This document shows positions 43,224 through 54,600 of a DNA stretch of 64,000 nt, piece after piece (position 1 is the stretch's first letter; every line of letters begins with the position of its first letter). The stretch is from Pristionchus mayeri. Taxonomy: Eukaryota; Nematoda; Chromadorea; Rhabditida; Neodiplogasteridae. The stretch spans positions 36,163,215 to 36,227,214 of the forward strand of contig BTRK01000003.1 of NCBI GenBank assembly GCA_036245805.1, in the 5' to 3' direction. The position numbers were made by a program, and so were the translations under genes. The notes under the pieces were generated by a model. The model had not been told where the DNA came from and ran no database searches. It saw only the letters and a program-made list of their open reading frames with translations.

Positions 43224-43572
43224 TCAGTGGGAGCTTAATCCATTGCCGTCACCTTCCTGCCTCGATCTGGCTCATCATTCAGACTATGCAGCAGGGTACC
43301 CGAAAAATGAAATTTCATGAAAAATGACCAAACCTTGGAACCTACTCCTTAGAACATGGCTTTACCGCGCAAGAGGAGCTTCACGAACTGTGGATTATTT
43401 TAGAAACGATTTGATAGAAAATATAGCTTAAAGCGTACCTCAGAGAGACTGAAGGAGCATCCTTTTTTTCGCTTACCACTACGACCACCCATCACAATGA
43501 GATAAATATGAAGAAATGAAATGAAAATGGTCTCGCGAGCTCGCGAGATCGAAAGATCAATGATCAGGAATA
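43224..43572. other. No gene recognised
   Basis: Spacer between two repeat complexes; nothing supported. Confidence 0.4.
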
Positions 43573-45255
43573 CTTAAGAGACCCTCCACGAGAGAACGTA
43601 ACAGGGCCTCGGATGGCTAAAAATTCGATAAATTCCAAACTTTTTTCTGAAGTTGGGGTACCGAGTGGTGAGTGATGGCCGCAATAACTAAGGCTTGTGG
43701 TCGATTTTGAAAAAGTTTCGGGGGACCCCCACTTTTGGGGTCGAAAAATTGACCTTCTCAGAAATACATGAAATATAGATTTTCTGATGTATTTCGACGC
43801 ATAGAATACGAATTTCAACATCCGAAATACATAAAATGCGAAAGAAAAGAGATATCATCGAACAACTGCAATTTTCAATCCGAAAAGGCACATAAAGAGC
43901 AATAACTAAGTTTAGAAAAATAACAATTTGGGTCATTGATATTTTCCGAAAACAGAAGTGATAAGAAACATTCAAAATTTTTTGTAGAATTTTAAAAGTG
44001 GGTATTCATCGATTTTTTCGAGCCTGAATTTGATCATATTGGGTCCAAACGAAGGATTCGGATACTGTAATTTCTCAAATATGACTCCAAAGTTACCCCT
44101 GTTAATAGAAACCTCATTACAATGTTCAAAATAACTTCCGCCATGAATGTCAAGGTGTTGGATTCACTCGGGTCCTGAAAATGTGGATTTGCCAAAATGG
44201 TGATTTTGACCTCAATTATCAGATTTTGGATTTATATTTCGCCTGCACATCACCCTTCTAACAGGTACCATGCTAATTATTTGTTAGTATATAAGCAAAT
44301 CTTACTATTCATGACTATTCCATGTGATAATTTAAGTTTCGATTGATGCGCTATCCAGCTAATATGGCGATTTCGTCCGAAAGATTCGATTTTTGGACCA
44401 TATCTCATTTATATAACATTTCCATCAGTCGGCATATGCAAAATCGGTTTCAGCGAGTAAAAATACATAAGAAATACGTATTTCACCAAATAATAATGAT
44501 AATAAATTTTTCATGTTTTTCGAAAAAAACGATTTTTACAGTTTTTGCAAAATGTGCTAAAATAAAACATTTCTGGTATATTTTCACTCGCTGAATCCTA
44601 TTTTGAATATGCCGACTAATGAAAATGAGATATAAATGAGATATGGTCCAAAAATCGAATATTTCGGACGAAATCCCATATTAGCTGGAAAGCGCATCAA
44701 GCGAAACTTAAAAGTATCCAATGGAATAGTCATAAATAGTAAGATTTGCTTATATTCTAACAAATAATTAGCATGGCAACTGTTACAAGGATGATATGCC
44801 GGCGAAATATCAATCCAAAATCCTACCATTGAGGTCAAAATCACGATTTTTGTCAAATCCAAATTTTGAGGACTCAGGAGAATTCAACACTTTGAAATTC
44901 ATGGCGGAAGTTATTTTGAATATTGTAATGAGGGTTCTCTTAGCAGGAGTAACTTTGAAGTCATATTTCAGAAATTACAGTATCCTAATCCTTCGTTTTG
45001 ACCCAATATGATCAAATTCAGGCTCGAAAAAATCGATGAATACCCATTTTTAAAATTCTGCAAAAAATTGTAAATGTTTCTTATCACTTCTGGTTTCGGA
45101 AAATGGAAAATATCAACGACTCAAATTATTATTTTTCTAAACTTAGTTATGGCTCTTTATGTGCCTTTCCGGATCGAAAGTTTCAGTTTTTCGATGATAT
45201 CTCTTTTCTTTCGCATTTTATGTCTTTCGGATGTTGAAATTCTTATTCTACGCGC

Positions 45256-46439
45256 GTAGTTCTCAGTGACCAATGTATGCCCCCTTCTTTATCACTACCT
45301 CCCTCCAGCGATTGGGCAGGGTCTCGATTCCTCTCTTCCAGAATGCGGGTTTCTTCGAGATCGCCCAGTTCACAAAAGCCCTCACAACTTCATCTCGATT
45401 CTTGAACTTCTTTCCTTTGCAGAAGTCAGAGAGAGAGCGAAAGCAGTGGTAGTCGCATGGGGAGAGATCCGGGGAATACGGTGGATGGGGAATCCTCTCG
45501 ATCTTCAGCTCATCCATTTTCATCTGGGTCATCTTCGCTCGATATGGGCGAGCATTGCCCATCAGAAGAAGAATTTTGCCCTGGTTCAGGAGTCTGGGAG
45601 GGACTCTGATCGCGACATCTTCCAGTTGCTCAGAGAAGAGGACGGTATTGATGCTGGTGCCAGGGGCGAGGATCTCCCAGTAGATTGGACCGAGCACTGA
45701 GAAGAAGAAGCAGAAGAGTTCCTTCTTTCCGTGCTCTTCCTTCTTCGGGACGGGCGTGGGCTTCTCATCTGCATCCACCCATTGCAGTCTCCTCACAGGG
45801 TTATCGTACGTGATCCACTTCTCATCTGTAGCGATGATGGAATTGACCCATCGAAGATTGGATCTACGATGGAGTAATTCCCGACAGACTTGAACACGAT
45901 TTTTCAGCTGTTCGGGGGAGAGGTCATGGGGAATCACTTGTGGGAGTTTCGGCTTCTTCCCAGATCGATGGAGGATATCGGACACCGTTGATCTGGGAGT
46001 ACCAGTATCCTTCTTCAACTCACGCACACTGGCCATGGGCTTGCGCTTCAGTGTGCGGAGAACGAGAAGCTGATCGAGGGAGGGAGGGCGTCTAGAGCGG
46101 GGTTGATCATCGAGACCAAACTCCCCTTTCTTGAAGCGGGAGAACCACTTATAGCAGAAGGGTATGGAGGGGGCGTCAGCTCCTTCCGACTGGGCAGGGC
46201 AGAGTGGGCCTCCTTCACGGATCGGCCAAGACGGTAGTAATGAAGTAAAACTGCTCGGAGGTAGAGATGGGAGTCCATCACAAGAATCAATGTAGCAACT
46301 AGGAGACTGATTAAATCCTCTCACTGCTCAAAGTCAGAATGATGCAATACATTGTTGACAAACAGATTGCGCAATCCCTGCATTTGATCGCGAACTGACT
46401 TTTTTCCGAAGCATTATACGAACTTTCCGGACACCCCAA
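45256..46439 (-). mobile_element. Mariner element, truncated at one end
   Basis: The right end has the GGACACCCCAA-TA terminus. The left side runs straight from transposase into palindrome sequence at about 45256 without an inverted repeat, so that end is lost. Confidence 0.7.
45263..46278 (-). pseudogene. Mariner transposase with lost second catalytic Asp
   Basis: The frame shows the mariner layout: a helix-turn-helix part (WFSRFKKGEFGLDDQPRSRR), ATDEKW with the first catalytic Asp, then LLMGNARPYRA where the family has HDNARPH, then YSPDLSPCDYHCF with the third Asp, and a C-terminal RWREVVIKKGAYIGH. The second Asp is Gly (GAC to GGC). The first part of the helix-turn-helix region (YLRAVLLHYYRLGRSVKEAH) is in another frame, so a frameshift lies near 46190; the likely start is the ATG at 46276-46278. 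The enzyme would be inactive. Confidence 0.85.
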
Positions 46440-47214
46440 TAGCTGGATAGCGCATCAAGCGAAACTTAAATTATCACATGGAATAGTCATGAATAGTAAG
46501 ATTTGCTTATATACTAACAAATAATTAGCATGGTACCTGTTACAAGGGTGATGTGCATCCAAAATCTGATAATTGAGGTCAAAATCACCATTTTGGCAAA
46601 TCCACATTTTCAGGACCCGAGTGAATACAACACCTTGACATTCATGGCGGAAGTTATTTTGAACATTGTAATGAGGTTTCTATTAACAGGGGTAACTTTG
46701 GAGTCATATTTGAGAAATTACAGTATCCGAATCCTTCGTTTGGACCCAATATGATCAAATTCAGGCTCGAAAAAATCGATGAATACCCACTTTTAAAATT
46801 CTACAAAAAATTTTGAATGTTTCTTATCACTTCTGGTTTCGGAATGACCCAAATTGTTATTTTTCTAAACTTAGTTATTGCTCTTTATGTGCCTTTTCGG
46901 ATTGAAAATTGCAGTTGTTCGATGATATCTCTTTTCTTTCGCATTTTATGTCTTTCGGATGTTGAAATTCGTATTCTACGCGTCGAAATACATCATAAAA
47001 TCTATATTTCATGTATTTCTGAGAAGGTAAATTTTTCGACCCCAAAAGGGGTCCCCCGAAACTTTTTCAAAATCGACCCCAAGCCTTAGTTATTGCGGCC
47101 ATCACTCACCACTCGGTACCCCAACATCAGAAAAAAAGTTTGGAATTTATCGTATTTTTAGTCATCCGAGGCCCCCTGCACAGTTGTTACGTTCTCTCGT
47201 GGAGGGTCTCTTAA

Positions 47215-48616
47215 GAGACTGTCCACGAGATAACGTAACAACTGTACAGGGGTGCACGGATGGCCAAAAATTCTATAATTCCCGTACTTTTTTCCAGAAG
47301 TGTGTGCCCCGAGTGTTGATTGACGGCAGCAATAACTAAGGCTAGGTCGATTTTGAAAAAGTTACAGGTACCCCCCACTTTTGGGGTCGAAAATATTGAT
47401 ATTTCGTAATTATGCGTGAAACATATTTTCTGGAGTATTTTCACTCGTAGAGTACGAATTTCGATATCCCAATGCGAGAAAATGTGAAATTAAAAAATTA
47501 TAGTCGAAAAACGACTTTTTCACTCAAATATTGCCCAGAAAGTGGAATTTGAAAAATTTTCTTGCCTCCAATTATACTTTTTTTAGATTCTACGGACCAA
47601 AGAACGTCTAGGGTAAAAATTTCAGATTTTTAAAAATGGAGACCCTTCGACTTTTTTTAGCCCGAAGTGCGCAAAGTAGTGCAAAATCGCCCAATGTCAT
47701 ATTATCATGTATCTCAAAATATATAGGAATGTACAGATGATGCCAAATACTTTCAAACATCATAGTGATACATACTCTCAATGTTGGCATATGATTTATG
47801 GATGTTCTGACAAAGATATGAAGTCCCATTTTTCAACCCCTGTACTCAGGGCCGAAAAAATGATTTCTCAAATTATGTTCAAAACTGTGCATTTTTGGCG
47901 TATTTTAACTCGAGGAAGCAGATTTTTTATATATAAGGTCCAAAAATGTCAATGTAAAAAAAGTACACATTTTCTAACCAACACATCGAAATATATTATG
48001 GTAAATTTCGAAAATTTAAATACTTATTGATTGGTTCCTATTCTGATACAAAACTTGACATTATGCCCAAATATTATGTTTAGATGCATTTTGAATCCTT
48101 TCTGGGGTTTTGCGGAGATGTTGAGATACATGATGATATGACATTAGGGCGATTTTCCCCTATTTTGCGTATTTCGGGCTAAAAAAATCGCAGGGTCTCC
48201 ATTTTTAAAAAATCTGGAAAAGTCACCACAGACATAATTTGACACGTAGATTCGGAAAATCGATTAGATGGAGGCAAGAAAATTTTCCAAAAATTACTTT
48301 CGGACCATTTTTTGCTCAAAAAACAGGTTTTTCGATCATAACTTTTTGATTTCTCACTTTTTCGCATTTTAGCATGTGAATTCGTATTCTACGCGTCAAA
48401 ATACACCAGGAAGTCTATATTTCATGTAATTCGTAAAAAATCGATTTTTCGACCCCAAAAGTGAGGGGTGCCCGAAACTTTTTCAAAATCGACCCCCGCC
48501 TTAGTTATTGGGGCCATCAATCAGCACTCGGAACCCACACTTCAGGAAAAAGGTATGGGAATTATCGAATTTTTGGCCATCCGTGGACCTATTACGTTCT
48601 CTGCTGGATGGTCTCT
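47215..48616. repeat. Second giant palindrome of the CTCTTAAGAGAC family
   Basis: Begins AGACTGTCCACGAGATAACG directly after the previous element and ends with the inverted counterpart TACGTTCTCTGCTGGATGGT. Arms of about 690 bp share landmarks with 43573-47214 (CCACTTTTGGGGTCGAAAA, AAATCGACC). The arms are more diverged from each other than in the first element. Confidence 0.75.
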
Positions 48617-48765
48617 TAAAAGAGGGTATTTACGTGCATTTCCCCCCTCCCGGTTTCGGGCCTCTCTCCTCAATACCTCTCGGTTTCGGGCCTCTCATAA
48701 TCGGCGGACAGAAGATCTCATTCCTGTCCACTCCGCTCGAGGGATGCGGTGTTATATAAAATAAT
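48617..48765. repeat. Fragment related to 52263-52340
   Basis: AGATCTCATTCCTGTCCACT here recurs inverted at about 52291-52323. A phrase CTCGGTTTCGGGCCTCTC is repeated twice and recurs inverted near 41905. This suggests a common terminal segment of an element spanning or flanking the palindromes between. Confidence 0.5.
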
Positions 48766-49681
48766 AAATCAAATAATATTTGTGAAGCATATATCACAAC
48801 TTTGCGGGAACTTTAAAATATGCTAATTTAAAATTATAAAGGTGTTAAAGGAGTACTCCGTGGAATGCATGTTACGGAGTCCCACCACGAAAATTCTGCG
48901 CTCTCAGTGGGAAACTGTAGACAAATTACCCTTAGAAGGAGGCGGTGACTAAGTGGAGCGAGTGAAACGTAATACAACCAGGCGTGACCCTGCGCTTTCA
49001 ATCATCTTCACGCGTATGTAAATAGCCATAGAGGCGTCTGTGGAACTTCGCACAAAGTGCTTTCTGATCGGGTGAACGAGCTCTACAACATCAATGCTAT
49101 CACTATGGGTGACTGAACATTCCCCGGAGCACCTCTTTAAGGCATCAGTTAGGGTGCGTACCTATCGTTCTGGAACCTTTAGGAAATTTTTGAAATTTTC
49201 TTCATGTAATGCCCGGGTTATCAACATATTTCAAGAGTTTTTTAGAAGTAGGGTAATGCAAACCCTGACCTATACAACCTTTTCATATCCTCGTAAAAAG
49301 GTCTACAATTTGTGCTGATCAGAATTTTTCGAATATGTTGAAATGTTTTGAAAAATTCGCGAAAAACTCTTAATATTCCAGATTTCTCAAAACATTTCAA
49401 CATATTCGAAAAATTCTGATCAACACAAATTGTAGACCTTTTCACGTGGACATGAAAAGGTTGTATAGGTGTTAGGCTTTGCATTACCCTACTTCCCAAA
49501 AACTCTTGAAATATGTTGATTACCAGGACATTACTTGAAGAAAAATTCAAAAATTTCCTAAAGGTGTCAGAACGATATGTACTCATCCTAATTGATGCCC
49601 TAACATCGTTATAATTTTTAAAAAAACATATTTTAAAGTTCCCGCAAAGTTGTGATATATGCTTCACAGATATTATTTGAT
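48766..49681. repeat. 0.9-kb palindromic element
   Basis: ATATTTGTGAAGCATATATC at the left pairs with GATATATGCTTCACAGATAT at the right. The turn is near 49360, flanked by AATATGTTGAAATGTTTTGA and its complement. A 179-codon minus frame inside runs through both arms and is a by-product of the palindrome. Confidence 0.78.
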
Positions 49682-49824
49682 TTATCATTCTATCACGCCA
49701 CTCACGTAAGGATCGATCAAAGTGCCGGATTAGCAAAAAAATCAGAAACAAGTTTCCGTCAGTTGTATCATCCCTTAACATGCCTAATCACTACCCCAAC
49801 TTCTGAATTGTCCATAATTAATTA
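49682..49824. other. Spacer between palindromes
   Basis: No feature recognised. Confidence 0.4.
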
Positions 49825-52132
49825 TACGGTCGCGGCGCCATGTCATGTGTTCTGGTGCCTCGTTTTAATCATTAATCACTCGTTTCCAAAGCAATTTTAG
49901 ACAACATGTTCTCTGGGTGATCCCCACTTATTTTTCGAGCTCTATCGATGTATGCAAACTAGAGCTTGTGAAAGTAAATTTTAACAGCGCTATGATTAAG
50001 ACCGTGTTTCTCAAAAGTTTAGGTAAAGACGCAAATTTATTTTTCAGAGTGAAAAGAGATTGAAGAGGGATTTAAAATAAGTGGTTTATGGTTTTTATAC
50101 AGTAGCGAGCATAATTCTATCACATTGGTGTTTTTCGGGTGTACTAATATTTCATGATTACCAATCGAACCATCTATCCGATGGGATCAACAAGGCAGTG
50201 TATGGTAGGTCACTGAGAAATAGATATTTCGCTCAAAATCGTATTTTTTGGTAAAATGTGTGCCAAAAATCAAAAAATAATTGTATCCAAATATAAATCA
50301 GCAGGCTCAAAAGCACATCTTTCGGGCTTTAGAATGCAACTTTTGAATTAATTGAGAATCGATTTTTCAACTGAGGTAGATCAATTCAAACTACAGTGCT
50401 TTTTAGTGCATTTCTGGCTGACTTTAATTCTAAAGAAGTAATCGAGCTCAAAATTGTAGGATAACATACGTAGGGTGCAACCATACTCGTGTGCAAGTTT
50501 GGAGTTGTCCGTCTCTAATATCTCCGACAGTGCTTTTTAGTGCATTTCTGGCTAACTTTAATTCTAAAGAAGTAATCGAGCTCAAAATTGTAGGATAACA
50601 TACGTAGGGTGCAACCATACTCATGTGCAAGTTTGGAGTTGTCCGTCTCTAATATCTCCGAAATCCTCTTCGGTATGCCTTCCGTTGACGAACTATAAGT
50701 CACGGCTAGATTTTTTTCGGCACTCAACAAGTGAGTTGCAGATTCTACAATGAATGCGGAACAGATATGAGAAATTTGGTATCTATTAGTCACATTTCCA
50801 TATATATATGATGCTTTGAATCTTGTAAAATTCGTCAAAAAGTGGTAATTTTCGTCCATTTTCGTCCAAAATGACGTGCTTTTGACGAATTTTTCAAGAT
50901 TCAAAGTATCATATCTTTACGGAAACGTGAACAATAGATACCAATTTTCACAGATCTGTTCGACATTCATTGTATAATCTCCAACTCACTTGTTGAGTGC
51001 CGAAAAAAATCTAGCAAAAACTTATAGTTCGTCAACGGAAGGCATACCCAAAAATGAAGATTTCGGAAATATCGAAGCCAGACAACTCCAAACTGGCATA
51101 TAAGTATGGGTAAATCCTACGCATATTACCCTACAATTTTGAACTCAATTTCTTCTTTAGAATTAAAGTTATTGCCATAAATGTACTAAAAAGTACTGTA
51201 GTTTCAATTGATCTGCCTCCGCTCAAAAATCGATTCTCAATAATTCAAAAGGTGCATTAGAAAGCCCGAAAGATGCGATTTCGAGCCTGCTAATTTATAT
51301 TTGAATACAATAATTTTTGAATTACTGGCACACATTTTACCGAAAAATACGATTTTGAGCGAAATATCGATTTCTCCGTGACCTACCACACACTGCTTTG
51401 TTGGTCACATCGGATAGATGGTTCGATTGGTATTATTAAAATATTAGCACACCCGAAAAATTGCGAAGATCGAATAAGGGTGAGGGAAGATATGTTCGAA
51501 AAACACCAATGTGATAGAATTATGCTCGCTACTGTACGTGTGGGCAAAAATGTGCTGTGTCCTTTTCCAGCTCCGAGTTGATTTGAAGTCATTTTATTCA
51601 ACGCAGACCGCGCGCTTTTTCAGGCGCCAAGCAAAATGAGGGGAGCAATTTCAATTTCAACTATGTTTCAGAAACAATACAAATTACTTTATACACTCCT
51701 GCGATTAAAAATATTTCATATGTTTCTAAATTACAGTTGAAATTGAAATTGCTCCGCTCATTTTGCTTGGCGCCTGAAAAAGTGCGCGGTCTGCGTTGAA
51801 TAAAATGACTTCAAATCATCTCGGAGCTGGAAATGGACGCTGCACATTTTTGCCCACACGTATAAAAACCATAAACCACTCATTTTAAAGCCCTCGTTAA
51901 GCTCTTTTCAATCTGAAAAATAAATTTGCGTCTTTCCCTAAACTTTTTAGAGACACGGTCTTAATAATAGCGCTGTTAAAGTTCACTTTCACAAGCTCTA
52001 GTTTGCATAGATCGATAGAGCTCGAAAAATGAGTGGGGGTCACCCGGAGGAACATTTTGCCTAAAATTGCGTTGGAAACGAGTAATTAATGATTAAAGTG
52101 AGGCACCAGAACTAACAACATGGTGCCGGGGC
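49825..52132. repeat. 2.3-kb palindromic element with nested palindrome and a one-arm duplication
   Basis: Outer landmarks ATGTCATGTGTTCTGGTGCC (left) and GGCACCAGAACTAACAACAT (right) pair, and the pairing continues inward through GTATAAAAACCATAAACCAC and ATTCTATCACATTGGTGTTT. Its turn is near 50850. A smaller palindrome, 51535-51862, is inserted in the right arm. In the left arm a 134-bp segment is duplicated in tandem (50394-50527 and 50528-50661); the right arm has it once. Confidence 0.82.
51535..51862. repeat. Nested palindrome
   Basis: GAAGTCATTTTATTCAACGC and GCGTTGAATAAAATGACTTC bound a hairpin whose arms include TTTTTCAGGCGCCAAGCAAA. It has no counterpart in the left arm of the surrounding palindrome. 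Confidence 0.7.
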
Positions 52133-52435
52133 CTTGGGAATGATGATATGAGTATGAGCTCCTCAGGGTATCCTTCAAGGAGATAGACCTACCCAAATCT
52201 CGAAAAACATCACACACCATAGTTTACCCTAATCCGAAAAATTTGAGAATCAGCTCGATTCTTAGGTGAGAGGCGTGCTATGACACCACTTCCCTCTAGT
52301 GGAGTGGACAGGAATGAGATCTTCCCTCCGCCGCGACGAACAAATGAATCGATGTCCTCTGATACGCAGTGCCTCTGCTCCGATATCCGAATGTGCCCCA
52401 TAAATACTTGATATAAATAGTTGACATAAATAGTT
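52133..52435. other. Spacer with repeat fragment
   Basis: Contains the inverted counterpart of 48660-48760 at about 52263-52340. Nothing coding is supported. Confidence 0.4.
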
Positions 52436-53837
52436 GATGAGACTGATACCGAGGACGAGACTGAATGTGATTCCAAACGTGAGCTGCTCATATTGGCACT
52501 AGTTCGGATGTGTTTGATATATCAAAGGCGGTATGACGTCATAGTTCTCATCCGACGTAGTGCTCACACATTTTACTGGGAAGTTATCCCATTCACATTG
52601 TAAATGATCCCTTGCACACAAGGAAGGCGTAATCATGTTACAAGCCAAGATGAGAGAAATGTGTAAACACATTTCACTCATCTTGGCTTGTAGCATGATC
52701 AGGAGCCATATCCTTTCATTTTTCGTCATTCAAATCGAATGCCTTTCCTAGTAAAGAACGTATCTTTATTACGACATGTATGCGTGACGATAGAGAGGAG
52801 TGACATATTGAATCTGTTCAGGACAACTTCGACGCGAAGTACACGTGATTCAAATGCCGTCTTCACGGAGTGCAGTCTGTGAAGAAGCACAAATTTGTGG
52901 AAACTTTGAAATCGAAATCTGAAAACTGTTTCCCCTAGAAGGTTCATGGTGTTCATGCTAATTGATTACTCATTGACTACTACAGAATATGTGAGTGGTC
53001 TTCAGTTCCACGTGCCAAAAAGTATATTGAATGAAGATCACGCAACATTATGCCGCTTATCTACTGACTATGATTTTTTTACCTGTCGCTGTCAGTCCTG
53101 CCTGCTAAATGATGAGAGAAGTCGAATCAACAGCGAACTGTCACGATTGCTGCATAAGGAGAATCAATGTAATCAAGAAAGTGGGTGATATTGCCGTTTA
53201 TTCGTTCTCATTCATTCATTTGTATGGAAAAATCGAATACTTGCATCCATTGAAATGAAATGTGTTGACCTTTCAGACTCCATACCCGAAAGTTACCAAT
53301 CTGAGATCAGTGAACTGTCGGAAATCAAGGAGATGCCGAGTTTATCTGCGGATGCAAAGGTGAATCATGTGCACGATCAAAATATGCACAGATCTAATTT
53401 ATAACTCAAATAAAGGCAAAAAAAAGGGTAAAGAAAGCACTGTGCTACTCTAAAAACAAGGAGTTCGAGCACATGCCAATTCAGCGTTCAGTATGCCATG
53501 TGAGCTGGTAGCACAATTATTGAGGGTCATTAAAATGACTCTCAATATCTGTTCGAATCGGTCTATTAGCATAAAATTTCCATTCCAGGTGATTCTCAAC
53601 CTACTCAACGTGCTCGCCATCGACCCGACCCTCTTCAATCCCTACTCCTTCGACTTCCCCGGCCTAGCCGAATTCTTCAGTCGCCCCACCCTTCTTCTGC
53701 CTGAAGAGTGTCTACCGGAGTGGCCAGAAATAGTCTCGTTGTTGCATGAAGCGTTGAACAGATTTCCAATCTGGTATCAACGAGGTTCTTCGTGTATGAT
53801 TGTGGATTTGATTGCGATAAACTCATATGTAAAGTAA
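52436..53837 (+). pseudogene. Decayed copy of the DM-domain gene
   Basis: Counterparts of the 30803-34596 gene: end of the second DM1 exon (to 52478), first DM2 exon 52822-52887, second DM2 exon 53006-53180, the acidic exon 53277-53359 (83 nt, as in the intact gene) and the last exon 53589-53837. Lesions: the first DM domain is missing apart from its tail, which follows a TAG; the first zinc-binding Cys codon of DM2 is TGA (52846-52848); the donor after 52887 is CA instead of GT; about 66 bp are added within the next exon before CRCQSC; and a deletion of about 22 bp near the end shifts the last residues. Parts such as CRCQSCLLNDERSRINSELS are still almost perfect, so decay is fairly recent. 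Confidence 0.8.
52494..52564. repeat. Short MITE with GGCACTAGTTCGGATG ends
   Basis: Left GGCACTAGTTCGGATGTG and right CTCATCCGACGTAGTGC, with GGCGGTATGACGTCATAG inside. The same interior phrase is at about 17080-17120. It lies in an intron of the decayed DM copy. Confidence 0.55.
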
Positions 53838-54600
53838 TGTGCACTCAATATCTTAGTTGATATTTTGGGCCAATGCATGAGCGGTTCGAAATGTATTATC
53901 TTGTGATTATGATTGAAGGCATGGGAGATGAGAGAGATGGAAGAAGGAGTAGCAGAGGTAGATATATAAAAAGAGAAAGGAGTCATAGAAAGGAGGTCGG
54001 TTGGTGTGCATTTTGGAGGAAAGAAAAACAATTAGGGAATTCGATGATGCATTTTCTGTGTGATCACACGGCCAGATGAAGTCATCGAGAGAAGGAGGGA
54101 ATAGATGATACTTCCATTGCTCGAACAATTGTATTCGTTTTAAATTTGAGAACTCCCTTGCATCACCGCTGTAATCGCTTATGGAAGTGTTTCTCTCTTC
54201 CCTTCTTCAATTCAAGGCGTGCCCCTCCAGAATGAGTGATAAGCGAGATAAGGAGCAACTGTCTCAATCTCCTCTTTTTCCGCACTCTCTCGCTCTCTCT
54301 AACCGGCGAGAGAGTGTGCAAAATTAGGAGAGTCAGCCGACCACTCGAGATAAGGGCAGGGTGGAGCAGTGGAAGAAGCGGAGAATGCGCCTTTGCTGTC
54401 GCCATGCATCACATTTTCAAGCTTTTTCTTTCTTGACCTACCAAATTTAAGTTGTTTACGTGAAAATCCATACGCATTCGCCAAGCGTTCTCAAACTCAA
54501 TAATCACTGAGAGTCTTAATATGCATGTGAATATACTTAAATGCTTCATCGCGTCAAGGGCAATATATTATTGTTATTATCAGTAATATCACAATTCAAG
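53838..54600. other. Intergenic, hairpin at about 54261-54336
   Basis: The hairpin has arms TCTCCTCTTTTTCCGCACTC / GAGTGTGCAAAATTAGGAGA around CTCTCTCG / CGAGAGAG (family H). The region also holds the probable promoter of the gene starting at 54601. Purine-rich stretch at about 53920-54030. Confidence 0.5.

Larger units (their letters stand above)
43573..47214. repeat. Giant palindrome with partly duplicated right arm and inserted mariner
   Basis: The left arm (about 43573-44560) pairs with 46440-47214; the tips are CTTAAGAGACCCTCCACGAG and its complement. A second, more diverged right arm (44584-45255) pairs with the same left arm through a loop near 44570. Between the two right-arm copies sits a mariner transposase gene. 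The nearer arm matches less well than the outer one, so two rounds of palindrome formation are implied. Confidence 0.8.

Noticed and set aside
49242..49781. A 179-codon minus frame
   Set aside because: It crosses the centre of the 48766-49681 palindrome and so contains inverted versions of itself; no motif is present.
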